DNA of 64,000 bases from Legionella gratiana (GCF_001467695.1 NZ_LNYE01000022.1:62001-126000); one strand, 5' to 3'. Shown: positions 37,045 to 46,836, counted from the stretch's first letter. The notes: generated from the sequence alone by a model not told the origin. Numbers and translations: made by a program.

Positions 37045-37803
37045 TTATTCATCTACATAATCACTCCCAACTTCTGCAGCAGCCTCCTGCTCTTCTTTTT
37101 TATTGGCAACATAAGGAGCCCCATAATCCTGTTCAGTGCCAGCAATAAGATGATTTCTATATTGTAAATATGCATCGCGCATAAACGCGTATTTATCTAG
37201 GGCTTCATCCATGATGCGATCTGTATCCAATAGTTGGGAGCGCAAATCAATATAACGAAGTGCTAACAAACTGTAGACGACTGCATCATCATTAATATAA
37301 ACATAAGGGCTGTACAACGCAAATTGGAAAAGCCATCCAGCTCCGTCGCGCAGTGTGCTTGGACCTAAAAAGGGTATAACAAGATAAGGAGAATTTTTAT
37401 CGCCCCATTTGGCCAATGTAAGACCCAAATCATTTGAATGAGGAGGTAAACCAAAGGTTTTCGCTACATCAAATAAGCCACCTACACCTAAAGAAGAGTT
37501 TATGATAAATCGCCACGAGTCTCGAATGGCCCATTTTCCTTGTGCTTGTAAGAGATCATTTCCTACAGTAGGAATAAGATCGAGATTATTGTAAAAATTA
37601 TTGATGCTTTTACGGACAGGAGCAGGAATTACGGCTCTATATACTTTTGCTGGGGGTTTTAAAAATAAATGGTCAAGTGCGGTATTAAATTTGTATACTT
37701 TGCGGTTAAAAGGCTCAAAAGGATCTGCGGGATTAGTTCCTTTACAAACACAACCAGATAAAATTAGACTACTAGTAAAACTGATAACTGAGATGAATCG
37801 CAT
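37045..37803 (-). CDS. mlaA: MlaA (VacJ) outer-membrane lipoprotein
   Basis: A 252-residue lipoprotein with lipobox LSGC (Cys at residue 18). The family blocks DPFEPFNRKVYKFN, VRKSINNFYNNL, GVGGLFDVAKTFGLPPHSNDLGLTL and YLVIPFLGPSTLRDG are present. MlaA works with OmpC/OmpF to pull misplaced phospholipids from the outer leaflet and hand them to MlaC. An acidic tail follows residue 225. The other mla genes are not in this window. Confidence 0.93.
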   Translation of the reverse strand: MRFISVISFTSSLILSGCVCKGTNPADPFEPFNRKVYKFNTALDHLFLKPPAKVYRAVIPAPVRKSINNFYNNLDLIPTVGNDLLQAQGKWAIRDSWRFIINSSLGVGGLFDVAKTFGLPPHSNDLGLTLAKWGDKNSPYLVIPFLGPSTLRDGAGWLFQFALYSPYVYINDDAVVYSLLALRYIDLRSQLLDTDRIMDEALDKYAFMRDAYLQYRNHLIAGTEQDYGAPYVANKKEEQEAAAEVGSDYVDE

Positions 37804-37930
37804 GATTTTTTTTATTATTTATTTTATTAGAGATGTTACACGAGTTTACTGCTCTTGCAAACTATTCAGTTAGCTCAACGTGAATAAGAAAGATGAGCAA
37901 TCTAGGGCATGATTCTACTCTCGATATATG

Positions 37931-38368
37931 TTAAAACTTTAATAGAAAAGTTACTGGACCATCATTACATAAATGAACGTGCATGTTGGCGCCAAAACAT
38001 CCACTTTGTATCTTTGGATAGACTTGCGCGGCGCGAGTAAGTAAATTATCAAATAATTGCTGCCCAAGTTCTGGGGGTGCTGCGTTTGAAAAGCTGGGAC
38101 GCAAGCCTTTTTGGGTGTCTGCCATTAACGTAAATTGAGGTACTAATAATAAACCGCCATTGACTTCTTTAAGACTTAAATTCATTTTGCCTTGACTGTC
38201 CTCAAAAATACGGTAATTAATACACTTATCTAACATTTTATTGATATTCTGTTCTGTATCATTAGGTTCAAAACCACAAAGTATTAGTAATCCTTGATCA
38301 ATTTTAGCTACAGTTTCATCAGCAATATTTACTTGAGCATGAGATACTCTTTGAATTACAACTAGCAT
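37931..38368 (-). CDS. dtd: D-aminoacyl-tRNA deacylase
   Basis: A 145-residue enzyme that clears D-amino acids (and Gly from tRNA-Ala) from mischarged tRNAs. The two chirality-checking loops are visible as VPQFTLMADTQKGLRPSF and NDGPVTFLL; the first reads PQFTL where E. coli has SQFTL. It overlaps the upstream peptidase-like gene by seven bases (ATGCTAG), so they are co-transcribed. Confidence 0.92.
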   Translation of the reverse strand: MLVVIQRVSHAQVNIADETVAKIDQGLLILCGFEPNDTEQNINKMLDKCINYRIFEDSQGKMNLSLKEVNGGLLLVPQFTLMADTQKGLRPSFSNAAPPELGQQLFDNLLTRAAQVYPKIQSGCFGANMHVHLCNDGPVTFLLKF

Positions 38369-39324
38369 GCATCGAGCCCTTGTTTGGAGATCTCTTTACT
38401 TGCATAAATTAAAGCATCAATAATTCCAGATTCTCTATCTGAATGTCCTGCATCACGAACGATCCTTAAATTAGATGCGGGTATCGCTTGATGAAGTTCA
38501 AAAGCGCTAGCTAAAGGAGAAATTAAATCAAAGCGTCCATGAACAATGTATGTTGGAATATGTCTTATCTTGTGAACATTAGCCAATACTTGATTTTCTT
38601 CAATGAAAAAGTGATTTTTCATATAATGAGACTCTAAGGTTGCAAGAGTTAAAGCAAAATGAGGATCACTAAATTGATCAATAACATATAAATGAGGTTG
38701 TAAACTGCTGCACCGAGCTTCCCATAACGCCCAGGATTTCGCCGCGCTCATACGTGCTAATTCGTTTGATCCTTGTAAACAATGGGCATAGTATTGTGGA
38801 ATTTCATTCAGCATATTATCTGGAACACTACTTGTAAATTCTTGCCAATAATCAGGATAAAATAAATTGGTACCGCGTTTATAAAACCAATCACAATCTT
38901 GTTGTCTTCCTAAAAAAATTTGATGCAATTGTAATGCTTTGATTTGTTGCGGGAATTTTTGCGCGTATAGCAATGCAAGTAATGAACCCCAACCTCCACC
39001 AGATAATACAAATCCAGACAATCCCAAAAAATCTCTAATGGCATCGATGTCATCAAGTAAGAAATGAGTTGTGTTTTCACGAAGTTCTAAATGTGGTGTA
39101 GATCGCCCACATCCACGTTGATCAAAAAGTATGATTCGATAATGCTGAGGATCAAAAAAACGTCTTAGATATCCATCTCCCGAAGAAACGCCTGGACCAG
39201 CATGAAGCACCATGACAGGAAGTCCGTTTGGATTTCCTGTTTCTTCAATATAAAGTGTATGCAACTCACTGACTTTTAATTCATGTTGTGCATAAGGTTT
39301 TATTGATGGATAGAGCGAATGCAT
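38362..39324 (-). CDS. Prolyl iminopeptidase homologue lacking the serine nucleophile
   Basis: A 320-residue alpha/beta hydrolase closely matching prolyl iminopeptidase (Pip): HAGPG at 41-45 (usually HGGPG), FDQRGCGRSTPH, the ALWE (E202) and ATLESHY (E231) substrate-recognition acids, Asp266 in GRFDLISP and His294 in DAGHSD. The nucleophile elbow, normally GGSWGS, reads GGGWGS at 109-114, so the catalytic Ser is Gly111. Peptidase activity is therefore unlikely unless another residue substitutes. The start is set by AAGGACTA at 39324; the frame is open to 39387. It overlaps dtd. Confidence 0.88.
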   Translation of the reverse strand: MHSLYPSIKPYAQHELKVSELHTLYIEETGNPNGLPVMVLHAGPGVSSGDGYLRRFFDPQHYRIILFDQRGCGRSTPHLELRENTTHFLLDDIDAIRDFLGLSGFVLSGGGWGSLLALLYAQKFPQQIKALQLHQIFLGRQQDCDWFYKRGTNLFYPDYWQEFTSSVPDNMLNEIPQYYAHCLQGSNELARMSAAKSWALWEARCSSLQPHLYVIDQFSDPHFALTLATLESHYMKNHFFIEENQVLANVHKIRHIPTYIVHGRFDLISPLASAFELHQAIPASNLRIVRDAGHSDRESGIIDALIYASKEISKQGLDAC

Positions 39325-39388
39325 ATTAGTCCTTTTGCGAAATTTGTCATATTGCCTTATTTTGCGCTGTGAAGCGCTTGAAAGCAAT

Positions 39389-39446
39389 ATAAACCTAAAA
39401 AAATCAGTTGACTTTTGTAATAGAGGTCAATTGTTTTTTTAGGTTT
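39389..39446. promoter_or_regulatory. Large palindrome in the pip-uvrD divergent region
   Basis: Perfect 14-bp arms (TAAACCTAAAAAAA at 39389-39402, TTTTTTTAGGTTTA at 39433-39446) enclose an inner GTTGAC...GTCAAT repeat. It lies in the 342-base gap 39325-39666 between the divergent Pip-like gene and uvrD. It could act as an operator or as a transcription end in either direction. Nothing else stands out in the gap; no LexA box was seen. Confidence 0.45.
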
Positions 39447-39666
39447 AATTTTATAATCCGTCAGCCCATATTAGGATCTTCTTTTTGTTGGATTGATTGC
39501 GTTTTTTGAATACATGTTAACACTTTTAGAAACTGTTAGAATGGAGCTAGAGTGCAGGTTGGATGAAAAAGATTATAATTATTATGATACCTTAGTATTT
39601 TCTTTTCCTTGCGGGAAAAAGAATCTATTAATAGAATACACCATCGGTTATTTCCTGGAATTAATT

Positions 39667-41832
39667 ATGACTCTTTCTGCAATTCTTAAAGAATTGAATG
39701 AGCGACAACGTGAAGCAGTTACTGCTTCACTTGGTAATACATTGGTTCTGGCTGGTGCAGGAAGCGGGAAGACTAAAGTTCTGGTGAGCCGCATTGCTTG
39801 GTTGATTGCAGAACAGCACATATCACCCCATGGTATTTTGGCAGTAACGTTTACCAACAAAGCAGCTGGTGAAATGAGGGCGCGGTTAAACAGTATGTTA
39901 AATACGCCTATATTGGGGTTGTGGGTAGGAACATTTCATGGGTTATGCCACCGCTTACTTCGTCGTCATTACAAAGAAGCTCATTTACCTGAATTATTTC
40001 ATATTCTTGATGCAGAAGATCAAGCGCGCATGATTAAACGAGTCATTACTTCTTTAAATCTCGATTCGGAACAATGGCCAGTAAAGCAAGCACAGTCTTT
40101 TATTAATGGACAGAAAGATGAAGGGATACGACCACAGCATGTGCATACCTTATCTTATGGACCGGGCAAAACATTACTGACTATTTATAGAGCGTATGAA
40201 CAAGCGTGTCAGACTGCAGGAGTGATTGACTTTGCGGAATTGTTACTGCGAGCTCATGAGTTATTACGGGATAACCCAGAAATTCTTTATCATTACCGCC
40301 AACGGTTTCAAGCAATTTTAGTTGATGAATTTCAGGATACTAATGCGATTCAATATGCATGGATACGTCTTCTTGCTGGCGAACATACCGCTGTTTTGGC
40401 CGTAGGTGACGATGATCAATCCATTTATGGTTGGCGTGGCGCTAAGGTTGAGAATATTCAACAATTTACTCAAGATTTTAAAAATACACAGGTTATCCGC
40501 TTAGAACAAAATTATCGTTCAACAACAACCATACTTGATGCGGCAAATGCTCTAATTACCAATAATCACTCCCGAATGGGAAAGGATTTATGGACTGATG
40601 GAGCAACTGGAGAAAAAATTCTTGTTTATAGTGCGTTTAATGAGCTGGATGAAGCACGTTTCGTCTGTGAACGTATTATGATGGAAATCAATCAAGGTAC
40701 CAGCACGGATGAAATTGCTGTTTTATATCGGTCAAATGCACAATCTAGAGTTTTAGAAGAGGCGCTTTTACGTGCAAGAATTGCTTATCGTATTTATGGG
40801 GGGGTACGCTTCTTTGATCGTGCCGAAGTAAAGGATGCTTTAGCGTATTTACGTTTATTGGTGAATCCTGATGATGATCCCGCTTTTGATCGTGTTGTTA
40901 ATTTCCCAACTCGCGGTATCGGTGAAAAAACGCTTGATGATTTGCGTTATTATGCAAAATCAGAACAATGTTCTTTATGGCATGCAGCTAAAACTTTATT
41001 GAAATCGGGTGAAATGGCACAGCGTGCAGGTTCAGCATTAGCAAGATTTATAGAGTTAATCGAGCAATTGCAACAAAATACAGTAGAAATGGAGCTGGAT
41101 GAGCAGCTCTCCACAGTGATTTTATTAAGTGGGTTACATGCACATTTCAGTAAAATCAAAGGAGATAAATCAGAGTCTCGGCTCGATAACTTACAAGAAT
41201 TGATTAATGCCGCGAAACAATTTCGATATGAGCAAGAAGAAGAGGAAGCCATTCCTTTAGTGAATGCATTTTTAGCACATGCTTCTTTAGAAGCAGGAGA
41301 AATGCAAGCAGGTGAACATGAGCGTTACGTACATTTGATGACGCTCCATGCTGCTAAGGGTCTTGAATTTCCTGTCGTGTTTTTGGTGGGTATGGAGGAG
41401 GGTGTTTTTCCAGGGAAACAATCTTTGGAGGAACCTGGCCGTTTGGAAGAAGAGCGTCGATTATGTTATGTGGGTATGACTCGGGCTATGCGGAAGCTGA
41501 TTTTATCTTATGCTGAAATAAGACGCCAGTATGGGCGAGAAGAATATCATCGACCCTCACGATTTTTAAGAGAATTACCACAGGAGTTACTCGATGAGAT
41601 TCGTGTAAAAGCGAGTTTTCAATCGCCCGTTATTTCTCGAAATAAACCTTCATCCGTACCCCAAACATTAGGGTTACCTCTGGGGCAAAACGTGACTCAT
41701 GCAAAATTTGGCCAAGGAGTGGTGTTAGCAGTTGAGGGCAGTGGCGCACATACGCGCGTTCAGGTGAAATTTAGCGGACATGGTGTAAAATGGCTTGTCT
41801 TAGCCTACGCTAATTTGGCTGTTGCAACATAA
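39667..41832 (+). CDS. uvrD: DNA helicase II (UvrD)
   Basis: A 721-residue superfamily 1A helicase for nucleotide excision and mismatch repair. The motifs run in order: Q motif (LNERQREAV), Walker A (AGAGSGKT), Ia (TFTNKAAGEM), II (LVDEFQDTN), III (VGDDDQSIYGWRGA), IV (LEQNYRST), V (LMTLHAAKGLEF) and VI (EERRLCYVGMTRA), then a C-terminal Tudor-like tail. The ATG at 39667 gives the UvrD N-terminus; 58 extra codons of upstream open frame (from 39493) do not match the family. Confidence 0.95.
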   Translation: MTLSAILKELNERQREAVTASLGNTLVLAGAGSGKTKVLVSRIAWLIAEQHISPHGILAVTFTNKAAGEMRARLNSMLNTPILGLWVGTFHGLCHRLLRRHYKEAHLPELFHILDAEDQARMIKRVITSLNLDSEQWPVKQAQSFINGQKDEGIRPQHVHTLSYGPGKTLLTIYRAYEQACQTAGVIDFAELLLRAHELLRDNPEILYHYRQRFQAILVDEFQDTNAIQYAWIRLLAGEHTAVLAVGDDDQSIYGWRGAKVENIQQFTQDFKNTQVIRLEQNYRSTTTILDAANALITNNHSRMGKDLWTDGATGEKILVYSAFNELDEARFVCERIMMEINQGTSTDEIAVLYRSNAQSRVLEEALLRARIAYRIYGGVRFFDRAEVKDALAYLRLLVNPDDDPAFDRVVNFPTRGIGEKTLDDLRYYAKSEQCSLWHAAKTLLKSGEMAQRAGSALARFIELIEQLQQNTVEMELDEQLSTVILLSGLHAHFSKIKGDKSESRLDNLQELINAAKQFRYEQEEEEAIPLVNAFLAHASLEAGEMQAGEHERYVHLMTLHAAKGLEFPVVFLVGMEEGVFPGKQSLEEPGRLEEERRLCYVGMTRAMRKLILSYAEIRRQYGREEYHRPSRFLRELPQELLDEIRVKASFQSPVISRNKPSSVPQTLGLPLGQNVTHAKFGQGVVLAVEGSGAHTRVQVKFSGHGVKWLVLAYANLAVAT

Positions 41833-41976
41833 GTTATCAGCCTGGTTTAATGACTGTACTTAAAATCTAGGTTTTGTCTTTGCCTGAGCTGCAGTAAAAT
41901 AAGTACAATGACATCCTAACTATTGAATTTTTTTTAAGTGGATGCTAGGGTGCCGTTTGTAAAGGATTTTGGTAAT

Positions 41977-42018
41977 ATCCTAGAAAAAGCAGTGGAGTCC
42001 TACTGCTTTTTCTAGGAT
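41977..42018. terminator. Strong hairpin between uvrD and dsbA2
   Basis: Arms of 17 bp (41977-41993 and 42002-42018, core AGAAAAAGCAGT / ACTGCTTTTTCT) form an A-tract/stem/T-tract structure that can end transcription in both directions. It ends only 30 bases before the dsbA2 start codon, so it may instead, or also, be part of the dsbA2 leader. Confidence 0.55.
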
Positions 42019-42047
42019 TATGTTAACTATTAAATAAGGGGAACTGC

Positions 42048-42836
42048 GTGAAATTTAAAAGCTTATTAACAGTAGGAGCACTAACAGTGTCTATGGCATC
42101 ATCTGCAATAGCAGCAGATACTAATTCTGCGACTCCTATGTCTGATGCACAAAAGAAAGAAATTGAAAAAGTAGTGCATGACTATTTAGTAGCTAATCCA
42201 GAAGTACTGTTGGAAGTTTCGCAAGCATTGCAACAGAAGCAACAACAAAACATGCAGCAACAAGCTCAATCTGCAATTAAAGAAAATACCGATCAATTAT
42301 TCCAAGGTAAAACTACCGTAGTGGGTAATCCTAAAGGTAATGTTACTATAGTAGAATTTTTTGACTATCAATGCATTCATTGCAAAAAAATGTCCCCAGT
42401 TATCGACAGTTTGCTTAAGAAAGACAGTGACTTACGCGTTGTTTATAAAGAGTTCCCTATTTTTGGTAAGAGCTCTGAGCTTGCTTCCAGGGCTGCTTTA
42501 GCTGCTGGTATGCAGGGTAAATATCAAGCAATGCATAATGCGCTGATTTCTATTGATAAGCGTTTGAATGATCAAATCGTAATGGCAACTGCTAAGTCTT
42601 TAGGTTTAGACATGAAGAAGTTAAAAACGGACATGCAAAGCAAAGAAGTCACAGCCGTTTTAGATGCTAACCGTGAATTGGCAGAAAAATTACACTTGAT
42701 GGGTACTCCAGCATTTATTATTGCTTCAACTCCAAATGGCCAGTTTAAAGCAGGTTCTGAACCTTCATTTATACCTGGTGCTGCGAGCGAGGAATCCTTA
42801 CAAGAATTAATTAAAAAAGCCGCTGGTAATTCATAA
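42048..42836 (+). CDS. dsbA2: Periplasmic DsbA-family thiol oxidoreductase (DsbA2-like)
   Basis: A 262-residue protein with a signal peptide (cut near AIA-A, residue ~22), a Gln-rich helical N-terminal extension (~45-80) and a DsbA/DsbG thioredoxin fold with active site CIHC (in FFDYQCIHCKK) and cis-Pro loop GTPAF. The N-terminal extension and size match the Legionella DsbA2 type, a dimeric enzyme known to combine oxidase and isomerase functions and to be needed for Dot/Icm assembly; that role is by homology. It uses a GTG start with AAGGGGAA upstream. Confidence 0.9.
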   Translation: MKFKSLLTVGALTVSMASSAIAADTNSATPMSDAQKKEIEKVVHDYLVANPEVLLEVSQALQQKQQQNMQQQAQSAIKENTDQLFQGKTTVVGNPKGNVTIVEFFDYQCIHCKKMSPVIDSLLKKDSDLRVVYKEFPIFGKSSELASRAALAAGMQGKYQAMHNALISIDKRLNDQIVMATAKSLGLDMKKLKTDMQSKEVTAVLDANRELAEKLHLMGTPAFIIASTPNGQFKAGSEPSFIPGAASEESLQELIKKAAGNS

Positions 42837-42852
42837 GACCGTTGTATATATT

Positions 42853-42996
42853 AATGGCACAAAGTTAAGCTTTTTTAAGTAAACTCTTCACATCTCGACG
42901 TCCCCGCGCCTTGTCCGCGGGATCCAGAAATCTCGCGCTGGGATTAGATCTCTGGATCTCGTGGGCAAGCCACGGGACGTAGGCACGGACTTAATT
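42853..42996. repeat. Structured dispersed repeat, copy 2 (~144 bp)
   Basis: Similar to 4796-4942 along its whole length, in the same orientation. The hairpin core is retained with GGATCCAG (42920-42927) against CTGGATC (42952-42958), where copy 1 has GGCTCCAG/CTGGAGCC: one base pair has changed on both sides. It lies between dsbA2 and glyQ. Confidence 0.75.
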
Positions 42997-43014
42997 GAGT
43001 GTTATTTATAGCTG

Positions 43015-43076
43015 GGTGCAGCGAAGCAGAGCCCGGAAAATTTGTGTTAAAAACCCAGGTTCTGTTTCGCTGCACC
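43015..43076. repeat. Long hairpin immediately upstream of glyQ
   Basis: A 19-bp stem (43015-43033 and 43058-43076, 17 matches) with a 24-base loop, ending 20 bases before the glyQ ATG. The GGTGCAGCGAAGCAGA sequence looks like a dispersed GGGTxxxGCGAAGC palindromic repeat. It shares no T-box features. It must be in the glyQ leader if the promoter is upstream of it. Confidence 0.6.
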
Positions 43077-43096
43077 TAGGTTATGTTGAGACCTTC

Positions 43097-44008
43097 ATGA
43101 CAAAACCAACTACATTTCAGGATATTATTCTAACGTTGCAGCAATATTGGGCTGCTCAGGGATGTGTCATTTTACAACCATTTGATATGGAAGTTGGCGC
43201 GGGTACTTTTCACCCTGCTACTTTCTTGCGAGCAATAGGCCCTGAACCCTGGTATGCAGCGTATGTTCAACCTTCTCGAAGACCTACAGACGGTCGTTAT
43301 GGAGATAATCCAAATCGAGTGCAGCATTATTATCAATTTCAAGTGGTACTCAAGCCTTCACCTTTGGATATACAAGATAAGTACTTGGATTCTTTACGTG
43401 CTTTAGGAGTAGACCCTTTGGCAGATGATATTCGTTTTGTTGAAGATAACTGGGAATCTCCTACGCTGGGCGCTTGGGGCTTAGGTTGGGAAGTTTGGCA
43501 AAATGGTATGGAAGTTTCTCAATTTACTTATTTTCAGCAAGCGGGTGGTCTAGTATGTAAACCCGTAACCGGTGAGTTGACTTATGGGTTAGAACGATTA
43601 GCAATGTACCTATTGGGAGTAGATAATTTATTTGACCTCCCCTGGAGTAATACAGCTAACGGAATGATTACTTATGGCAATGTGTTTCATCAGAATGAAG
43701 TTGAAATGTCTGCTTATAACTTTGAGCATGCGAATGTAGAAAAGTTATTTAAGCAGTTTGATTATTATGAGAGTGAAGCACAAAAATTAATTTCGTTACA
43801 ATTGCCTTTGCCCGCCTATGAAATGGTGATTAAAGCATCGCATTCGTTCAATTTACTTGATGCACGCAAAGCAATCTCAGTTACTGAAAGACAGCGTTAT
43901 ATTTTACGAGTAAGGCATTTATCAAGAGCAGTGGCTCAAGCTTATTATCAGGCGCGCGAAGCTTTAGGCTTTCCTATGCTTAATCAAAAGGTGTGTGATG
44001 GTCAATGA
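43097..44008 (+). CDS. glyQ: Glycyl-tRNA synthetase alpha subunit
   Basis: A 303-residue catalytic subunit of the bacterial alpha2beta2 enzyme. It begins [18 protein letters not shown] and carries [32 protein letters not shown] and [13 protein letters not shown], all canonical. The open frame extends to 42995, but the ATG at 43097 is the family start. It overlaps glyS by 11 bases. Confidence 0.96.
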   Translation: MTKPTTFQDIILTLQQYWAAQGCVILQPFDMEVGAGTFHPATFLRAIGPEPWYAAYVQPSRRPTDGRYGDNPNRVQHYYQFQVVLKPSPLDIQDKYLDSLRALGVDPLADDIRFVEDNWESPTLGAWGLGWEVWQNGMEVSQFTYFQQAGGLVCKPVTGELTYGLERLAMYLLGVDNLFDLPWSNTANGMITYGNVFHQNEVEMSAYNFEHANVEKLFKQFDYYESEAQKLISLQLPLPAYEMVIKASHSFNLLDARKAISVTERQRYILRVRHLSRAVAQAYYQAREALGFPMLNQKVCDGQ

Positions 44009-46067
44009 TTTTATTTTTGAATTAGGTTGTGAAGAGTTACCTTCTGGTTCGGTTTGGCCTTTGGCTGATGAATTTGCCAATCAATTATTAGCTGCGTTAG
44101 ATAAAGCACAATTAGCTTATGGGCAAGTAAAACGTTATGCTACACCGAGGCGTATCGCTGTTATTATTTTAGGGTTACAAGCAGAACAAAAAAGCCAAAG
44201 TAATACTCGGCGAGGCCCAGCATTGGCTGCTGCTTATGATAAGGAAGGCAAACCTACGCCAGCATTACATGGTTTTGCAAAATCTTGTGGTGTTGAAGTG
44301 GAGCAGTTGACCCGATTAGAAACAGAAAAAGGGGCTTGGATAGTCTATGAGACACAGAGTCAAGGAAATAAAACTAAAGATTTGTTACCCACTCTGATCA
44401 GCCAATCTTTAACTGTGCTACCGATTCCAAAGCCTATGCGTTGGGGTTCGGGTGATGATGAATTTGCAAGGCCCGTGCATTGGGTAGTCACTCTTTATGG
44501 GGATGAGGTTATAGAGCATACTCTTTTAGGAATTCAAAGTGGTCGCTTCAGTAGGGGACATCGTTTTCACCATCCTCAACAAATTGCTATCCATTCAGCA
44601 CAAAGTTATGAATCACAAATGAAAGAAGCATTTGTCATTGCTGATTTTGCTACCCGTAGACAAATCATTCAAGAACAAGTAAACCAATTGGCCGCATCTT
44701 ATCAAGCAACGGCTATTATGCCTGAAAACTTGCTTGATGAAGTGACATCCATTGTAGAATGGCCTCAGGCATTAATGGCTGATTTTGAAAAAGAATTTCT
44801 TGAAGTTCCGGCTGAATCATTAATTGCATCAATGCAATTACATCAAAAGTGTTTTGCTTTAAAAGACAAACAAGGAAAATTATTACCTCATTTTATTACT
44901 GTTTCTAACATTGTTAGTTCTAATCCTAAACAAGTGATTATGGGGAATGAAAAGGTAATGCGTGCTCGTTTAAGTGATGCAGCATTCTTTTTTAGGCAAG
45001 ATAAGAAACAACCTTTAAGTCAACGAATTCCAGGAACAGAACATGTTGTTTTTCAAGCAAAATTAGGGAGCTTATTAGAAAAGGCATTGCGAGTTGAAAC
45101 AATGATGACTTATTTAAGTCCCGCGCTGCATTTAGAAATTCACCAAGCGCAACGTGCTGCACAGTTGAGCAAATGTGATTTGTTAACGGGTATGGTAGGG
45201 GAGTTCCCTGAATTACAGGGTTTAATGGGCTATTATTACGCATTAAATGATGGTGAAGATCAAGTTGTTGCACACGCGCTTAATGAACAATACATGCCAC
45301 GCTTTTCTGCGGATAGTTTACCTGGGTCTGATTTAGGTCTGGCCTTATCTTTAGCAGATAGAATTGATACTTTAGTGGGTATTTTTGCTATTGGCCAAAA
45401 GCCCTCTGGAGTAAAAGATCCGTTTAAATTGCGTCGTCATGCTTTGGCTGTGGTTCGATTGCTCATTTCTACACCTGCGCCTCTTAATTTAAGTACTTTG
45501 ATTGAGCAAGCAATTATTCATTATGGAACAACCATATCTATTGAGCCAAATCTATGTGATGAATTAAAGTTTTTTATCTTAGATCGCCTGCAATCCTATT
45601 ATCAAGGCCAAGGATTAAGCATCGATTTAGTGCATGCTGTGCGTGCGCGTCAAGATGAATGGCTTTATGATTTGGATAAACGATTAAGTGCGTTACAAGT
45701 GTTTGTTACACTTCCTGAGGCTTCATCTCTTTCTGCTGCATGTAAACGAGTAAATAATTTGCTTGCTCAAGCAGAGAACCACGTTTTGCCTCCGATCAAA
45801 GAGCAACTTCTTGAAGAAGAAGTTGAAAAGTCTTTACATACACACATAAAACATATTGCTCAAGCAGTGGAACCTTTATATCGCTCTGCTGATTATAGTG
45901 CGCTGTTGAAATTACTCGCGAGCTTGAGGGAGCCTGTTGATGCATTTTTTGATAAAGTGATGGTAATGGTTGACGATGAAACAATAAAGTCTAATCGTTT
46001 AGCACTTTTAGTGTGCTTGCAGGATTTATTGCAAGGTGTTGCGGATATTTCATTATTGCAAATATGA
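43998..46067 (+). CDS. glyS: Glycyl-tRNA synthetase beta subunit
   Basis: A 689-residue tRNA-binding subunit. It starts with [13 protein letters not shown] and shows [50 protein letters not shown] and the anticodon-binding C-terminus. AAAAGG precedes the ATG at 43998; a GTG three bases earlier is the alternative. Its end overlaps the rsmJ start (ATGA), so glyQ-glyS-rsmJ form one unit. Confidence 0.96.
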   Translation: MVNDFIFELGCEELPSGSVWPLADEFANQLLAALDKAQLAYGQVKRYATPRRIAVIILGLQAEQKSQSNTRRGPALAAAYDKEGKPTPALHGFAKSCGVEVEQLTRLETEKGAWIVYETQSQGNKTKDLLPTLISQSLTVLPIPKPMRWGSGDDEFARPVHWVVTLYGDEVIEHTLLGIQSGRFSRGHRFHHPQQIAIHSAQSYESQMKEAFVIADFATRRQIIQEQVNQLAASYQATAIMPENLLDEVTSIVEWPQALMADFEKEFLEVPAESLIASMQLHQKCFALKDKQGKLLPHFITVSNIVSSNPKQVIMGNEKVMRARLSDAAFFFRQDKKQPLSQRIPGTEHVVFQAKLGSLLEKALRVETMMTYLSPALHLEIHQAQRAAQLSKCDLLTGMVGEFPELQGLMGYYYALNDGEDQVVAHALNEQYMPRFSADSLPGSDLGLALSLADRIDTLVGIFAIGQKPSGVKDPFKLRRHALAVVRLLISTPAPLNLSTLIEQAIIHYGTTISIEPNLCDELKFFILDRLQSYYQGQGLSIDLVHAVRARQDEWLYDLDKRLSALQVFVTLPEASSLSAACKRVNNLLAQAENHVLPPIKEQLLEEEVEKSLHTHIKHIAQAVEPLYRSADYSALLKLLASLREPVDAFFDKVMVMVDDETIKSNRLALLVCLQDLLQGVADISLLQI

Positions 46068-46792
46068 TAGATATTATGGCTGTAGGCTATGAGCTTGATA
46101 ATTTATATGACAAAGCACAAAATCTTGCGAAACAGCTAAATTTTGTTTTAGACAAGCATGCAAATCCTTGTCTTTTTGTAACTGCAGACAAACTGGCATT
46201 GAAAATACCCGGTTTTTCACCTATTTCGGCTGAATTAAGCAGTGCTTTCTGGAGTAAGCGAAAAGCAGAAGGAAAAAAACAAGGTTTAGTTCGTGCTTGT
46301 AAACCATGTCCTGGACTTAAAATTATTGATGCAACTGCGGGATGGGGACGAGACGCCGCGGTATTAGGTAGTTTTGGGGCTGAGGTATTGATGATAGAGC
46401 GCCATGCCGTCATGGCTTCTTTATTATCGGATGCATTATCGAGGAGAAGTGAGTCTGATCAACAGCAAATACATCTATCTCTTTATTTTGGCGATGCTTA
46501 TTCTTATTTTAAAGTACTTGAAGAGGAAAATTATCCTGATGTAATTTATATTGATCCTATGCATCCTGAACGTAGTAAATCAGCATTAGTAAAAAAAGAG
46601 ATGCAGGCACTGCAGCAAATAATCGGACCTGATGATGATGCTCGGGATTTAATTCAGTTGGCAATAGCACGAACGAAACAAAGAGTTGTAGTAAAATGGC
46701 CACAAAAAAGTAATCCTTTATTGCCGGTAAATGCACAAGTCTCTGGTAAAACAGTACGATTTGATATTTATTTTTCAAAAAAAACAGGTTGA
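46064..46792 (+). CDS. rsmJ: 16S rRNA (guanine1516-N2)-methyltransferase
   Basis: A 242-residue class I SAM-dependent methyltransferase. The SAM site is IIDATAGWGRDAAVLGSFGAEV, and the target motif DVIYIDPMHPERSKSALVKKEMQ matches RsmJ (YhiQ), which methylates G1516 of 16S rRNA. The start at 46064 overlaps the glyS stop by four bases; an internal ATG at 46076 is possible. Its stop codon (46790-46792) falls in the left arm of a palindromic element. Confidence 0.9.
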   Translation: MIDIMAVGYELDNLYDKAQNLAKQLNFVLDKHANPCLFVTADKLALKIPGFSPISAELSSAFWSKRKAEGKKQGLVRACKPCPGLKIIDATAGWGRDAAVLGSFGAEVLMIERHAVMASLLSDALSRRSESDQQQIHLSLYFGDAYSYFKVLEEENYPDVIYIDPMHPERSKSALVKKEMQALQQIIGPDDDARDLIQLAIARTKQRVVVKWPQKSNPLLPVNAQVSGKTVRFDIYFSKKTG

Positions 46793-46836
46793 TATCAAAA
46801 ATCACTTTATTTTTTATATCGAACTGATGTTAACTA
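46785..46836 (+). repeat. Palindromic element, copy e
   Basis: The right arm ATTTTTTATATCGAACTG (46809-46826) and loop CACTTT are as in copy b; the left arm (46785-46802) differs at several positions and encodes the last codons and stop of rsmJ. A terminal-repeat remnant GATGTTAACTAG follows. Confidence 0.65.

Noticed and set aside
39493-39666. A 58-codon N-terminal extension of UvrD
   Set aside because: The sequence does not match UvrD, whose conserved start coincides with the ATG at 39667.
42837-43096. T-box-like leader for glyQS
   Set aside because: The hairpins here are dispersed repeats; no T-box consensus or terminator/antiterminator pair was seen.
46557-46805. Minus-strand 82-codon frame with hydrophobic stretches
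   Set aside because: It is fully antisense to rsmJ, whose assignment is firm.
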